This document shows positions 43,401 through 51,644 of a DNA stretch of 64,000 nt, in pieces (position 1 is the stretch's first letter; every line of letters begins with the position of its first letter). The notes beneath the pieces were generated by a model, which saw nothing but the letters and a program-made list of their open reading frames with translations, was not told where the DNA came from and made no database searches. The DNA comes from Chthonomonadia bacterium (GTDB lineage Bacteria > Armatimonadota > HRBIN16). The position numbers and the translations under genes were made by a program. The stretch is from positions 1 through 64,000 of the forward strand of contig JABUFA010000003.1 in the NCBI GenBank assembly GCA_013314755.1. Direction: 5' to 3'.

Positions 43401-43494
43401 CGCCGACGGAGATGGTCGCCCCATAGTGCTGATATGGGACTTCGGCGTAGGCGACGGGGTGCTCATCCCCGGTCAGGCAGAGTACCGGCGTTAA
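40423..43494 (+). CDS. heparinase II/III-like exported polysaccharide lyase
   Basis: 1023 aa from MRKVVLLIVVGIISITAG (signal peptide); the track start 56 codons earlier overlaps the divergent gene. It has an N-terminal alpha/alpha toroid with an unusual four-cysteine, zinc-ribbon-like insertion (SGCPVCGRETF, then VICPNCKSEF), and catalytic-type residues in the toroid (RISGNYGMHQKTLLTTAIVS; HESAPGYHFIW). The heparinase II/III C-terminal beta-sandwich follows (GHGHYDRLNIELFGFGRKLL, then DLGYPQF, near residue 515). It would cleave uronic-acid-containing polysaccharide outside the cytoplasm. The last two bases overlap the convergent gene's stop. Confidence 0.88.
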   Translation: MRKVVLLIVVGIISITAGRADTVSKKTLALFSTEQVQRARHRLAKEESARQAVQDILQMAQQWAQFSDEYLRETIPPPQVPRAFNISFSGCPVCGRETFKYGNYGFETPLERPWKVICPNCKSEFPSNDFGAFLKSGMKDRSLLTGDYPDDGWGWRKPGEEKKYWFVAYYCHWHWLRHIIPAVHNLSRTYLLTGDRRYAHKALVMLCRIADYYPDMDHNKQSRYATEFVPSYTGKIVNAIWETGVATNLAEAVDFVWDAIEEDTALQQALGMDADAIKGHLYRNLLMEFVKAIREYRISGNYGMHQKTLLTTAIVSQDPELLKWSLDYLLNNTGDRYTHEGLHFALTNLFFREGMGHESAPGYHFIWNQEVARICDYLLKAGVNLFEHPIVKRLFYYPFELSVAGRFTPTIGDSGSVDTSRIDLPVWMAEIAYRQYGDPLFYPLLPKPQGGAERAYAQFIDLFLPPLPEPPSTRADLTPYERSRNLGDYGLAILRSGQGDDRRALTLYYGWAGGGHGHYDRLNIELFGFGRKLLPDLGYPQFAADDPEPPGWTQHTVSHCTVMIDAQRQYNFDRGSLHRFAHTDWVQFADASAESVYPDKASLYRRQTALIDLPGGESFYVLDVFHVQGGKRHDYSLHLPGAEVVYLGIDFPEPRAGTLAGEDVPFSRMYDDPQRANASSGFHGYMGSGFAFLTHPQETSTDRPWLASWRQGDLRLRIHWLPTRPMRFIACNGYPKGNLTNPPLKYLIASTQAEDAQPLRSAFVTVIEASRATPLIRSVRLLSPSPADPDVVAVEVSHRDGRDVLWLSLSPERRASLPDGIACQAALAVMRFDRAGVLQRAFVSGGETSVDGQRLHAPDISGTVQKVIPEKHEVVVRLQGNVNEQALRHRSVRFRAGAHQADYEIFGARREGGEWHLWLGDYEFLRGRARVGEVDESQKVVRTPTVLALEAVAPVEGMSVSDEARRVWWRLKSARRSELTLHGEEPLAPLRQDADGDGRPIVLIWDFGVGDGVLIPGQAEYRR

Positions 43495-44117
43495 GGAAAC
43501 ATCCCCTGCAGGGCGTTACCCAGCGCCTGGGGTTTCATGCCCAGCGTGACGGCGATGGCGGGCCAGCTCTGGCGCATCTGGCGCATCTCGAAGACCCGTT
43601 CCGGGGTGGAGCTGGTCGCCTTGGCGATGCCATACCCGAGGATGATGGAACTCAGGGTATAGCCCTTCTCGCGATAGCGCTGGACGTCGGATTGAGACGC
43701 CTTAAAGAAATCCACGATACGCTGAACAATCCACTGTTCCTGTCCCTGACGCACCACCGACTTTTCCGCTATCGCCAGCATGGTCTGGGCAATCGCCACC
43801 TCGGCGTCTATCGCGATGCGCTCCGTCAGCACCTTTCCCCGCTGTTCGAGTTCAGGGTACTGCTGACCGACCTCCACCTCGCGCACCACGCGCTTCATCA
43901 ACTCGGTTAAAGCAGCCACATCGGTGCGTGCCTGCCTGCCTGTTTCGTCCACCTCGCGTACCAGCTTCTCTACCAGCGCATCCGAGGCGGGCTGAGTAGC
44001 TGGTGGTTGTGTGGTGGTCTGTGAGCGCAACGGCTGGATACTGCTGCCAAGCAAGAAACCGACCAGCAGAGCTATCACAATACCGCCAGTCGTTTTGAGA
44101 GAAGGCGTGAACCTCAT
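43491..44117 (-). CDS. membrane-anchored helical protein of unknown function
   Basis: 208 aa with one N-terminal transmembrane helix (GGIVIALLVGFLLGSSI), a Thr/Pro/Gln linker, and a long helical body (ALVEKLVREVDETGRQARTD; LTERIAIDAEVAIAQTMLAI). The end (about 150-205) has a helix-turn-helix-like periodicity (EKGYTLSSIILGYGIAKATS; MRQSWPAIAVTLGMKPQALG). Probably an envelope protein; no family is recognised. Confidence 0.68.
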   Translation of the reverse strand: MRFTPSLKTTGGIVIALLVGFLLGSSIQPLRSQTTTQPPATQPASDALVEKLVREVDETGRQARTDVAALTELMKRVVREVEVGQQYPELEQRGKVLTERIAIDAEVAIAQTMLAIAEKSVVRQGQEQWIVQRIVDFFKASQSDVQRYREKGYTLSSIILGYGIAKATSSTPERVFEMRQMRQSWPAIAVTLGMKPQALGNALQGMFP

Positions 44118-44253
44118 GGTGCTTTATTCCTCCCGCTGGCAAAGGTTTTCAATATACAGACGTTCTGGAAGGGAAAAAGTTGCTAAGAACAGGAACCGTG
44201 CCTGCAAGATTCCTCCCTGCCTGCGGGGGGGTTAGGAGGGGCTGTCTGAAAAC

Positions 44254-44407
44254 CACCTAATCCCCAGCCCCTTCCCTGCGAGGGAAGGGGAGAATCGCCT
44301 CTCCCCGCGTCGGGGAGAGGCTGGGAGAGGGGTTGGCTCACCAGGAGGTTCACCCTCCAATTTGGGCGGACGCGCTATCCCTGGAGGGCGAGGCTCCTGC
44401 CGAGCCG
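44254..44407. repeat. dispersed intergenic hairpin repeat, family 1 copy B
   Basis: Carries the hairpin CCTCTCCCC-N5-GGGGAGAGG at 44298-44320, the CTTCCCTGCGAGGGAAGG hairpin just before, and the modules GGCTCACCAGGAGG and GGAGGGCGAGGCTCCTGCC. The remainder of the 44118-44565 gap is unremarkable. Confidence 0.8.
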
Positions 44408-44565
44408 TTTGCCCCCTTTCCTCGTGGACAGGTCAGTGGACAACCACAGAGGGTTGCTCCTCCAATTTGGGCATATTCGGCAGGAATAGACCGCCATGCG
44501 GGCGAAACCTAATGCGTACTTTATCATTAAGGTTTTAACTTTGTCGGAGGTGAGCAGAGGCGTCC

Positions 44566-47500
44566 ATGTTGAAACATCCTGAATTGACTCTGGCGCGAGT
44601 GGAGCGTTTCATCCGCAACGAACTGCTGCCGCGCCTCTGGGAACAGCAGATACCCATGCAGGCGGCGGTATATCGTCCAGAGGGGAAGTTCCCACCGGAA
44701 GAGGCTCCGCAAAAGCCGTACGTTCCCATACAGCCCGGTTATCAGTGGGGACCCGTGTGGAGCGATGCCTGGTTCCGTTTTGTGGGGGTGGTGCCCCCGG
44801 AGTGGCGTGGCAAAACGGTGTGCGCGCTGATAGATTGCGGTGCGGAAGCCGTGGTGTGGGTGGGCAACGACCCCCGACAGGGCATTGACGAAAACCACCG
44901 CGAGTATCTGGTCATCGAGTCCGCGCAGGGTGGTGAAGAGGTCACTCTGTACGTGCAGGCGACGGGCATGAATCCGCACGTCAGCGTGGACGCCAGACCC
45001 ATCGAGCCGCCTCCGACGCCTTTTACCTTCCGCTATGCGAACCTGGCGGTGTGGGACAGGGAGATGACCGCGCTCTGTTTTGACATGCAGGTCGCTCTGG
45101 AGGTTCTGAAAGAGTTACCGCCCAATGAACCCCGTCGGATGCAGTTGCTCTACGCGCTGAACGAAGCGGTCAATGCATTTAACCCCGACGACCGCAAGAC
45201 CATCACATTATGTCAAAAGATAGTTGCCAAAACCTACAACAAATCTGCTTGTCCTTCGGCGCATCAGATTAGCGCGATAGGGCACGCCCATATCGATACG
45301 GCGTGGCTGTGGCCTCTGGAGCGCACCCAGCAGAAGTGCATCCACACTTTCGCCACCGCCCTGCGCCTGATGGATATGTATCCCGAGTACAAGTTCATCT
45401 GCTCGCAGGCGCAGCAGTATGCATGGGTCAAGGAGCTGGCTCCCCGCCTTTACGAACGCATCAAGCAGAAGGTGCGCGAAGGGCAATGGGAGATAGCAGG
45501 TTCCATGTGGGTAGAGGCGGACTGCAACATCACCGGCGGCGAGTCGCTGGTGCGCCAGATCCTGTACGGCAAACGCTTCTGGATGCAGGAGTTTGGCGTG
45601 GAGACGGTAGACCTGTGGCTGCCCGATGTGTTCGGTTATGCAGCGTGCCTGCCCCAGATACTTCAGAAGGCGGGCATCCGCTACTTTATGACCCAGAAAA
45701 TCAGCTGGAATCAGGTTAACAGGTTCCCGCACCATACCTTCCTGTGGCAGGGCATTGACGGCACGCGCATCTTCACGCACTTCCCGCCCGCCGACACCTA
45801 CAACGGCAAGATGACCCCGCGCGAGCTGATGTACCACGTACACAACTTCCGCGAGCACGACCGCGCCAACCGTGCCCTGTACATCTACGGCTATGGCGAC
45901 GGCGGCGGCGGTCCCACCATGGCGATGCTGGAATACGCCCGGCGTTTGCGGGACGTGGAAGGGATGCCCCGGGTAACGCTGGAGTTTGCCCGCGACTTCT
46001 TTGCCAAGGCGGAGGCGGAAGCGAAAGACCTGCCTGTATGGGTGGGCGAGCTGTATCTGGAGCTCCATCGGGGCACTTACACCACCCAGGCTCGCAACAA
46101 GCGTCACAACCGCCAGTGCGAGTTCCTGTTGCGCGATGCCGAGTTTCTGGCTTGTGTGCGACCGGATGGGCTGAAAAACTATCCCGCGCAGGAGCTGGAA
46201 CGCGCCTGGAAGCTGGTACTGCTGAACCAGTTCCACGACATCATCCCGGGCTCATCGGTGAATGAGGTGTACCGCGACTCCGAGCGCGACTACGCGGAGG
46301 TGCGCGAGATTGCCGAGCGGATTATTCAGGAAAGCCTGCAGGCGATTGGCGAGCGGGTACCGACCGCAGGGATGAAGATGCCCGTTCTGGTCGTTCGTAC
46401 CACGCCCGGCACCTCCACGCCGCCTCTGGTTGCTGTGCCTCTGCCCGAAGGGTTTACTCCGGGCTGTGTCGTGCTGGAGGACGAGATTGCCCCGGTGCAG
46501 ATTGTTGAAGAAAAAGGGCAGCGGTACGCGTTGATAGAGGACGTCAAGGGCTACGAATCCTATTCGTACACCGTGTATGACCTGCGCGAAAAGCCTCGCG
46601 CGGAGGACGAGGAGAACGGCTTTAAGGTATCGCCTCGCCTGCTGGACAACGGTGTCCTGCGGGTGGAGTTCGACAAGAACGGACTGATCAGCCGCATCTA
46701 TGACCACTCTGCCATGCGTGAGGTGCTTATTCCCGGCGAGAAGGGCAACCAGCTGCAGTTGTTTGAGGACAAGCCGCTCTACTGGGATGCCTGGGACATT
46801 GACATCTTCTACCAGGAGAAGGGGCGGGTCATCACCGAGCTGGACAGCGTGGAGGTTGTGGAGCAGGGACCCCTGCGCGCAGCAATCCGTTTCACCCGCA
46901 CCTTCGGCAACTCGCGCATCGTGCAGACGGTGCGCCTGGCGAGGGAAAGCCGGCGGCTGGATTTCGTCACCGAGGTGGACTGGCACGAGGAGTATAAGCT
47001 GCTGAAGGTAGCGTTCCCGGTGGCAATTAACAGCCAGCGAGCGACCTATGAGATTCAGTATGGGCACGTGGAGCGCCCAACACACTACAACACCAGCTGG
47101 GACATGGCACGTTTCGAGGTCGCTGCGCAGAAGTGGGTGGACATCAGCGAACACGGCTACGGCGTCGCCCTGCTGAACGATTGCAAGTACGGACACGATG
47201 TGTTCGGCAGCACCTTGCGACTGACCCTTCTGCGTGCGCCCAAAGCACCCGACCCCGAAGCGGATATGGGACACCACGAGTTCACCTACTCGCTGTTCCC
47301 GCACACGGGCAGTTTCCAGGAGGCAGGCGTCATCGAGGAGGCATATGCGCTCAACTCGCCACCCCGGGCGATACTGCTGAAGCCCGGCAGGCGCGGCAGG
47401 CTGGATGAAGACGAAAGATGGTTCTTCATAGTGCATCGCGAGGGAGTCATTATCGAGTCTGTCAAGAAAGCGGAAGATGAGCCTGCCATTATCCTTCGCC

Positions 47501-47688
47501 TATACGAGGCGTACAACTCGGGAGTACCAGCCAGGATTTCCACTACCCTGCCGGTACGTGAGGTGATGCTGTGTGACCTGCTGGAGCGGGACATCCAGCC
47601 CCTGCGTATGGACCGAGAGGGCGATGTGGTTGTCCCGTTCCGACCGTTCGAGATAGTGACGTTAAAGCTGCGGTTACAGGGGCGGTAG
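44566..47688 (+). CDS. alpha-mannosidase, glycoside hydrolase family 38
   Basis: 1040 aa, no signal peptide. GH38 landmarks are present: AIGHAHIDTAWLWPLERT (zinc His and Asp, about residue 239), GSMWVEADCNITGGESLVRQ, and the catalytic nucleophile Asp in DLWLPDVFGYAACLPQIL (about 353). Then come the His in NQFHDIIPGSS and the C-terminal beta domains (FDKNGLISRIYDHSAMREV; RLDFVTEVDWHEEYKLLKVA). It releases mannose from alpha-linked glycans, probably in the cytoplasm on imported oligosaccharides. GGAGGTGAG precedes the ATG. Confidence 0.95.
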   Translation: MLKHPELTLARVERFIRNELLPRLWEQQIPMQAAVYRPEGKFPPEEAPQKPYVPIQPGYQWGPVWSDAWFRFVGVVPPEWRGKTVCALIDCGAEAVVWVGNDPRQGIDENHREYLVIESAQGGEEVTLYVQATGMNPHVSVDARPIEPPPTPFTFRYANLAVWDREMTALCFDMQVALEVLKELPPNEPRRMQLLYALNEAVNAFNPDDRKTITLCQKIVAKTYNKSACPSAHQISAIGHAHIDTAWLWPLERTQQKCIHTFATALRLMDMYPEYKFICSQAQQYAWVKELAPRLYERIKQKVREGQWEIAGSMWVEADCNITGGESLVRQILYGKRFWMQEFGVETVDLWLPDVFGYAACLPQILQKAGIRYFMTQKISWNQVNRFPHHTFLWQGIDGTRIFTHFPPADTYNGKMTPRELMYHVHNFREHDRANRALYIYGYGDGGGGPTMAMLEYARRLRDVEGMPRVTLEFARDFFAKAEAEAKDLPVWVGELYLELHRGTYTTQARNKRHNRQCEFLLRDAEFLACVRPDGLKNYPAQELERAWKLVLLNQFHDIIPGSSVNEVYRDSERDYAEVREIAERIIQESLQAIGERVPTAGMKMPVLVVRTTPGTSTPPLVAVPLPEGFTPGCVVLEDEIAPVQIVEEKGQRYALIEDVKGYESYSYTVYDLREKPRAEDEENGFKVSPRLLDNGVLRVEFDKNGLISRIYDHSAMREVLIPGEKGNQLQLFEDKPLYWDAWDIDIFYQEKGRVITELDSVEVVEQGPLRAAIRFTRTFGNSRIVQTVRLARESRRLDFVTEVDWHEEYKLLKVAFPVAINSQRATYEIQYGHVERPTHYNTSWDMARFEVAAQKWVDISEHGYGVALLNDCKYGHDVFGSTLRLTLLRAPKAPDPEADMGHHEFTYSLFPHTGSFQEAGVIEEAYALNSPPRAILLKPGRRGRLDEDERWFFIVHREGVIIESVKKAEDEPAIILRLYEAYNSGVPARISTTLPVREVMLCDLLERDIQPLRMDREGDVVVPFRPFEIVTLKLRLQGR

Positions 47689-47742
47689 GGTAGTTCCGAA
47701 ATCTAAGCAAGTATGGACTGCTGAAGCCATGCTTCAGCCCTG

Positions 47743-47829
47743 CCCTTGCGATTAGAAATCGCAGGCTACACCTGGCAAAACCTGCTGACGCAGGTTAATG
47801 TGGAGTGCTGAAGCCATGCTTCAGCAGTG
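47743..47829. repeat. hairpin repeat family 2, unit 1
   Basis: 87 nt identical to 48041-48127 at 85 positions. It contains three small inverted repeats: GCGATTAGAAATCGC, AACCTGCTGACGCAGGTT, and CTGAAGCCATGCTTCAG. Confidence 0.9.
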
Positions 47830-47873
47830 ATGAGTAGCCCGCAACTTCCAGCTGCAGGGTTGTTTTCACGGCA

Positions 47874-47957
47874 ACCTTGCGATTGGAAATCACAGGCAAC
47901 ACAGAACGAAACCTGCTGAAACAGGTTAGGGGTTGCTGAAGCAAGCTTCAGCACTCC
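47874..47957. repeat. hairpin repeat family 2, diverged unit
   Basis: Same order of three inverted repeats as the two flanking units but with several substitutions (GCGATTGGAAATCACAGG; AACCTGCTGAAACAGGTT; GCTGAAGCAAGCTTCAGC). Between units, GTAGCCCGCAACTTCCAG with TGCAGGGTTGT occurs twice (from 47834 and 47993). Confidence 0.85.
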
Positions 47958-48040
47958 AAAGAGGTTAGCCTCCTGCGGAGGCTTCGTCAAGGGTAGCCCG
48001 CAACTTCCAGTTGCAGGGTTGTCCTCTCCTATTTCTCTAT

Positions 48041-48127
48041 CCCTTGCGATTAGAAATCGCAGGATACACTTGGCAAAACCTGCTGACGCAGGTTAATGTG
48101 GAGTGCTGAAGCCATGCTTCAGCAGTG
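48041..48127. repeat. hairpin repeat family 2, unit 2
   Basis: Near-identical copy of 47743-47829 (two differences). It ends 26 nt before the -35 box of the next gene's promoter. The array fills the whole 47689-48150 gap. Confidence 0.9.
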
Positions 48128-48153
48128 CAGGGATGCCTCCTGTCCTGTTCGGC

Positions 48154-48183
48154 TTGTGGCTCGTTTCGCATTTGGGGTATACT
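48154..48183 (+). promoter_or_regulatory. sigma-70-type promoter of the LolA-TlpA fusion gene
   Basis: TTGTGG, 18-nt spacer, TATACT; start expected near 48190, about 27 nt before the ATG. It begins just after the repeat array. Confidence 0.6.
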
Positions 48184-48216
48184 GCGGTAAAGCAACGACG
48201 CGAGGAGGTATCGAGG

Positions 48217-49362
48217 ATGAGAAAGATAGCACTCATCGGCTGTGTGGCGTTTGCCGTTGGGCTTGCCAGCACCGTGTTTGCTCAGGGGTTGACGCCCAAA
48301 AAGGTGATGCAGGACATTCGCCAGGCTTACGGTAAAGTGCAGAGCCTGAAGGGCACGGTTCAGGTAAAGACCAGCGGGCAGACGTTCGTGTCCACCGTGC
48401 AGTTTCAGCGTCCCGGTCGGTTTGTGGTAGAGGTCAAGCAGGACGGGAATCTGATGCAGTCCTACACCAGCGACGGCAAGACCTACACCACCTACAACGC
48501 GACGGACAAAAGCTACCTCCAGCAAGAGGTTCGCGCGGATACCCCGTTAATCGGCGGGCACCTTACCTTCGCCGGTTTCACAGGGTTGGCGATGGAGCCC
48601 CGGTTTGGCGAGATGCTGGAAGGTTACATCCAGCAGAACTTCCAGAAGGCGCAGGCAAAAGGCACACAGAAGGTGGGAACCGTTCCGTGTCGGGTGGTGG
48701 AGCTGACCGGCAACGAGGGCACGATGACCCTCTTCCTGGGCAATACGGATGGGCTGGTGTATCGGATGGTGTACAAGATGTCTGGCGGCGGCACCTACGA
48801 GGAGATGGTTACCAGCCTGCAGGTGAACCCCCGTATCCCGCAGACCGCCTTTGCCTTTAAGCCGCCTGCCGACGCGAAGAAGCTGGAGCCAAAACAAATG
48901 GCAGAGGAGCAATCCCAGGATACCAGTGCCCTGCAGGGACAGGACGCTCCAAGCTTTACCCTGACCGACATGGAAGGCAACACCGTTTCACTGGGCGACC
49001 TGAAGGGCAAGGTGGTGTTTCTGGATTTCTGGGCGACGTGGTGCCCGCCCTGCCGCGAGTCCCTGCCGCATACGCAGTCGCTCAGCCAGCACGAGAAGGC
49101 AAAGTCGGGCGACCTGGTGGTGCTTGCGGTCAACGCCCGCGAAGAGGTGGACAAAGTGAAGCAGTTCATGCAGGAGAAGGGCTTCACCTTCCGTGTGCTG
49201 ATGGACAAGGACGGCGCGGTACTGAATGCGTATAAGGTTCAGGGTATTCCCACCTTTGTGCTGATTGACCGCCAGGGCAAGGTAGCATGGGTGCAGGTCG
49301 GCTTCGGTCCCGGCACCGAAAAGCAGATGGAAGAAGCGGTCAATAAACTGCTGGCTCAGTGA
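48217..49362 (+). CDS. LolA-like domain fused to TlpA-type thioredoxin, exported
   Basis: 381 aa from MRKIALIGCVAFAVGLAST (signal peptide; GAGGAGG upstream); the track's earlier start lies inside the repeat. The first ~215 aa resemble the LolA/outer-membrane lipoprotein-sorting beta fold (VMQDIRQAYGKVQSLKGTVQ; QFQRPGRFVVEVKQDG; LFLGNTDGLVYRMVYKMS). Residues about 235-381 are a TlpA/ResA-like thioredoxin with FWATWCPPCRESLPH (active-site Cys about 275 and 278) and cis-Pro VQGIPTFVLIDRQG. Probably an envelope thiol-disulfide enzyme whose lipid-binding-like front half tethers it to lipoprotein or outer-membrane substrates (inference). Confidence 0.88.
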   Translation: MRKIALIGCVAFAVGLASTVFAQGLTPKKVMQDIRQAYGKVQSLKGTVQVKTSGQTFVSTVQFQRPGRFVVEVKQDGNLMQSYTSDGKTYTTYNATDKSYLQQEVRADTPLIGGHLTFAGFTGLAMEPRFGEMLEGYIQQNFQKAQAKGTQKVGTVPCRVVELTGNEGTMTLFLGNTDGLVYRMVYKMSGGGTYEEMVTSLQVNPRIPQTAFAFKPPADAKKLEPKQMAEEQSQDTSALQGQDAPSFTLTDMEGNTVSLGDLKGKVVFLDFWATWCPPCRESLPHTQSLSQHEKAKSGDLVVLAVNAREEVDKVKQFMQEKGFTFRVLMDKDGAVLNAYKVQGIPTFVLIDRQGKVAWVQVGFGPGTEKQMEEAVNKLLAQ

Positions 49363-49586
49363 CCTTTCGGAGCGTTGAGGGGCACGGGCGCGGCGGCTTG
49401 AGGTTCCAGCAAAACCTCCACCCGGCTCGTGCCCAGCAACTGCAGTATCAAACTTCCCGATGGCAGGTACTGGTGCGGTGAGGTGACTCTAACTGGCACG
49501 TCATAAACCCTCGCGTGCACCCGGGCGGCGCCATAAGCCGAAGTAGTAAGCCACATCCGCACGAACAGGGCAGACCGTGCGAGCAC
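49356..49586 (-). CDS. small protein downstream of herA, unknown
   Basis: 76 aa with a GTG start; GGGAGG stands 9 nt upstream, between the herA stop and this start (24 nt). The sequence (ARVYDVPVRVTSPHQYLPSG; LILQLLGTSRVEVLLEPQ) reads like a real beta-strand protein. It overlaps the end of the convergent LolA-TlpA gene by 7 nt. Support is limited to ribosome site and position. Confidence 0.45.
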   Translation of the reverse strand: MLARSALFVRMWLTTSAYGAARVHARVYDVPVRVTSPHQYLPSGSLILQLLGTSRVEVLLEPQAAAPVPLNAPKGH

Positions 49587-49610
49587 AATACAAGCCTCCC
49601 TACCAATCCC

Positions 49611-51596
49611 CTAAAAATTAAACGGGTCGTCGGGATCGAATTCCTCATCGCGGGCAGGGTTGAAGGCTGGCCCCGTCAGCCCCGTGGGTGAGGTCAGCAC
49701 CGAGCTGCTAACTTGCTTCGGCAGGTGGGCGCGGAACCGCTCCAGCACGCGCGAGGGGTCCGGTCGCTCCTGCAGGACGCGGTGCATGGCTTCGCTGATG
49801 CGATCCTCGTCGATGCCGTTGCTGTGGGCGGCGACGTCGTCGATGACGGCTTTCACCTGAGCATACTCCAGGGCAGGGTTTAACTTCTGCAGGGTCTCCC
49901 AGACCGCCACGTCAAACGGCTTCTCCTCGGGCGGGTACTTGCGGATGCCATCGGAGCCGCGCAGGAAGCAGGGACGCGGGAAGCGCACAAACACCGGCTG
50001 GGTAAAATGGGGATGGCGGATCAGTACCTCGCCCGGCTCGCACGATGCCAGCTTCTCCTTCACCGCCTGACCGAACACGCTGTAGCCCGGCTGTGCCAGC
50101 TCCTCCATCTCGATGCGCCCGTAGAAGCTGGTAGCACAGTTGCCCGCCACGCGCCGCTCGACCTGCGAGTGAAACTGCTGTGCCCCAAACAGCACCAGCC
50201 CCAGATAACGCCCGCGCTCGGTGATGTCCAGCAGGGTGCGAAGCATGTAGGTCTCCCTGCCGAAGGAGGGCGCGTATTTATTCAGCTCGTCCACCACCAC
50301 AATCAGGTGGTCCACGCCCAGCTTGTGGCTCTCCATCCGCTTGCGCAGTTCGGCAATCACGCGGGTGATGATGAGGTCCTGCTCCTCCTGTTCCAGCTGC
50401 GACACGTCGATAACGTATACCGTGCGGTCTTCAAAGCGATCGGGCAGGTCGGAGATGTAGCCGCTCTCGCCAATCAGCCCGCGATAGCGTGTGGTGAGGT
50501 TGCTAAGGCGGTTGTATACTTTGCGGATGGTGGGGTAGGCGTGCGAACGCCATGCCTCGCGCCCGCGCGATTCGGCAACCTTGAGAACCGTGTCCAGCCA
50601 CGCGGTCAGCTCCGCGAAATTGGTCACGGGCATAGAGGCAGGCGCGCCTGCCTGCTGTTCCTCCTGGTCAAACTCGAACTTACCGGGGTCTACCGCCCGC
50701 TGTTTGATGAACTGCAGGAAGGCGTCGGCTTTCACGTCGATGTCGTCGCGGTTAAGCATCACCTCGGTGTAGTCCAGTACCTCTTTCAGCCCCCAGTGCA
50801 GGGGCAGGACGTTATGGCGCAGGGCAGGGTTCGAACGCAGGGTGTTCAGGTTCACGCGGTCGGGCTTGAAAGGTGCGTAGTACTTCACCTGTTCGAAGGG
50901 TTTCGGAACAACTCCCAGTGCGTCGTACATCCGCAGGTCTTCGTCGGTAAGAAAGCCCGGCTCAGGCGGCAGGTCGATAAACAGCAGGTCGCCGCCCTTC
51001 ACGTTGAACAACAGCGCCGCGACGCTTTCATCCTGCGGCAGTTTCTGAAAGATAGCCTGCAGGAGGAACATAATCGCGCTGGTCTTGGCAGCCAGTCCCG
51101 AAGTACCCGTGACGTTCAGGTGTCCTGCCTCGGGACCGAGCAGAAACCGACTGTCCAGCAGGATGGGCGAGAGGTTTTCGCCGTTGCGGTACACGCCTGC
51201 CGGGATGGCACGTTCCGCGAAGTTCTCCATGCGCAACGCCATGCGCACCTCCGCCTCGTCCGCCAGGTACACGGGAGCGATGGGAGCAGGCTGGACAGGC
51301 TCTTCCGGTTGCTGGCGGAGCACGGAGGCAACATACAGCCGCATTTCGGGGCGCAGGGTGGGCGATTCGGCTTCCGCCACTCCATCCGAGCCAATATAGT
51401 CGTACATGGGAGCTTCCAGGTCGTTATAGCCGAAGCCTTCGGTGACCACTCCCCACACAGTGCGCCCTTTGCCCCGCACCACCACGATGGTTCCGATGCC
51501 TACCGGCGCGTCGGGCGTGCACCAGAAGTTGAAAGTAAAGGCGGTGTTCGGCTTCTTCTCCGTGCCGACAACCTTACCGATTGCTGACGTTGCCAT
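49611..51596 (-). CDS. herA: HerA-like DNA translocase ATPase
   Basis: 661 aa. It has an N-terminal HAS-barrel (GTIVVVRGKGRTVWGVVTEG), P-loop region HLNVTGTSGLAAKTSAIMFL (about 160-180), Walker B HLIVVVDELNKYAPSFGRET, and a C-terminal sensor region (ATSFYGRIEMEELAQPGYSV). The P-loop is GTSGLAAKT instead of GxxGxGKT, with Ala in the glycine position. With NurA it forms a ring translocase-nuclease complex that resects DNA ends. It starts 48 nt after the nurA stop. Its ATPase activity is likely but the altered P-loop leaves some doubt. Confidence 0.88.
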   Translation of the reverse strand: MATSAIGKVVGTEKKPNTAFTFNFWCTPDAPVGIGTIVVVRGKGRTVWGVVTEGFGYNDLEAPMYDYIGSDGVAEAESPTLRPEMRLYVASVLRQQPEEPVQPAPIAPVYLADEAEVRMALRMENFAERAIPAGVYRNGENLSPILLDSRFLLGPEAGHLNVTGTSGLAAKTSAIMFLLQAIFQKLPQDESVAALLFNVKGGDLLFIDLPPEPGFLTDEDLRMYDALGVVPKPFEQVKYYAPFKPDRVNLNTLRSNPALRHNVLPLHWGLKEVLDYTEVMLNRDDIDVKADAFLQFIKQRAVDPGKFEFDQEEQQAGAPASMPVTNFAELTAWLDTVLKVAESRGREAWRSHAYPTIRKVYNRLSNLTTRYRGLIGESGYISDLPDRFEDRTVYVIDVSQLEQEEQDLIITRVIAELRKRMESHKLGVDHLIVVVDELNKYAPSFGRETYMLRTLLDITERGRYLGLVLFGAQQFHSQVERRVAGNCATSFYGRIEMEELAQPGYSVFGQAVKEKLASCEPGEVLIRHPHFTQPVFVRFPRPCFLRGSDGIRKYPPEEKPFDVAVWETLQKLNPALEYAQVKAVIDDVAAHSNGIDEDRISEAMHRVLQERPDPSRVLERFRAHLPKQVSSSVLTSPTGLTGPAFNPARDEEFDPDDPFNF

Positions 51597-51644
51597 TGGA
51601 GCACCTCGCTTTGCCGTAATCGTATTCCAGTAGAAATTTCTCTA

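Noticed and set aside
47743-48127. Hairpin array as a CRISPR locus
   Set aside because: Only two to three units, irregular spacing, units that are themselves composite hairpins, and no cas gene in the window.
50007-51587. Long plus-strand ORF of 526 aa opposite herA
   Set aside because: Shadow of herA: His/Gln/Val/Leu-rich composition typical of antisense frames of GC-rich genes, while the minus frame has clear HerA motifs.
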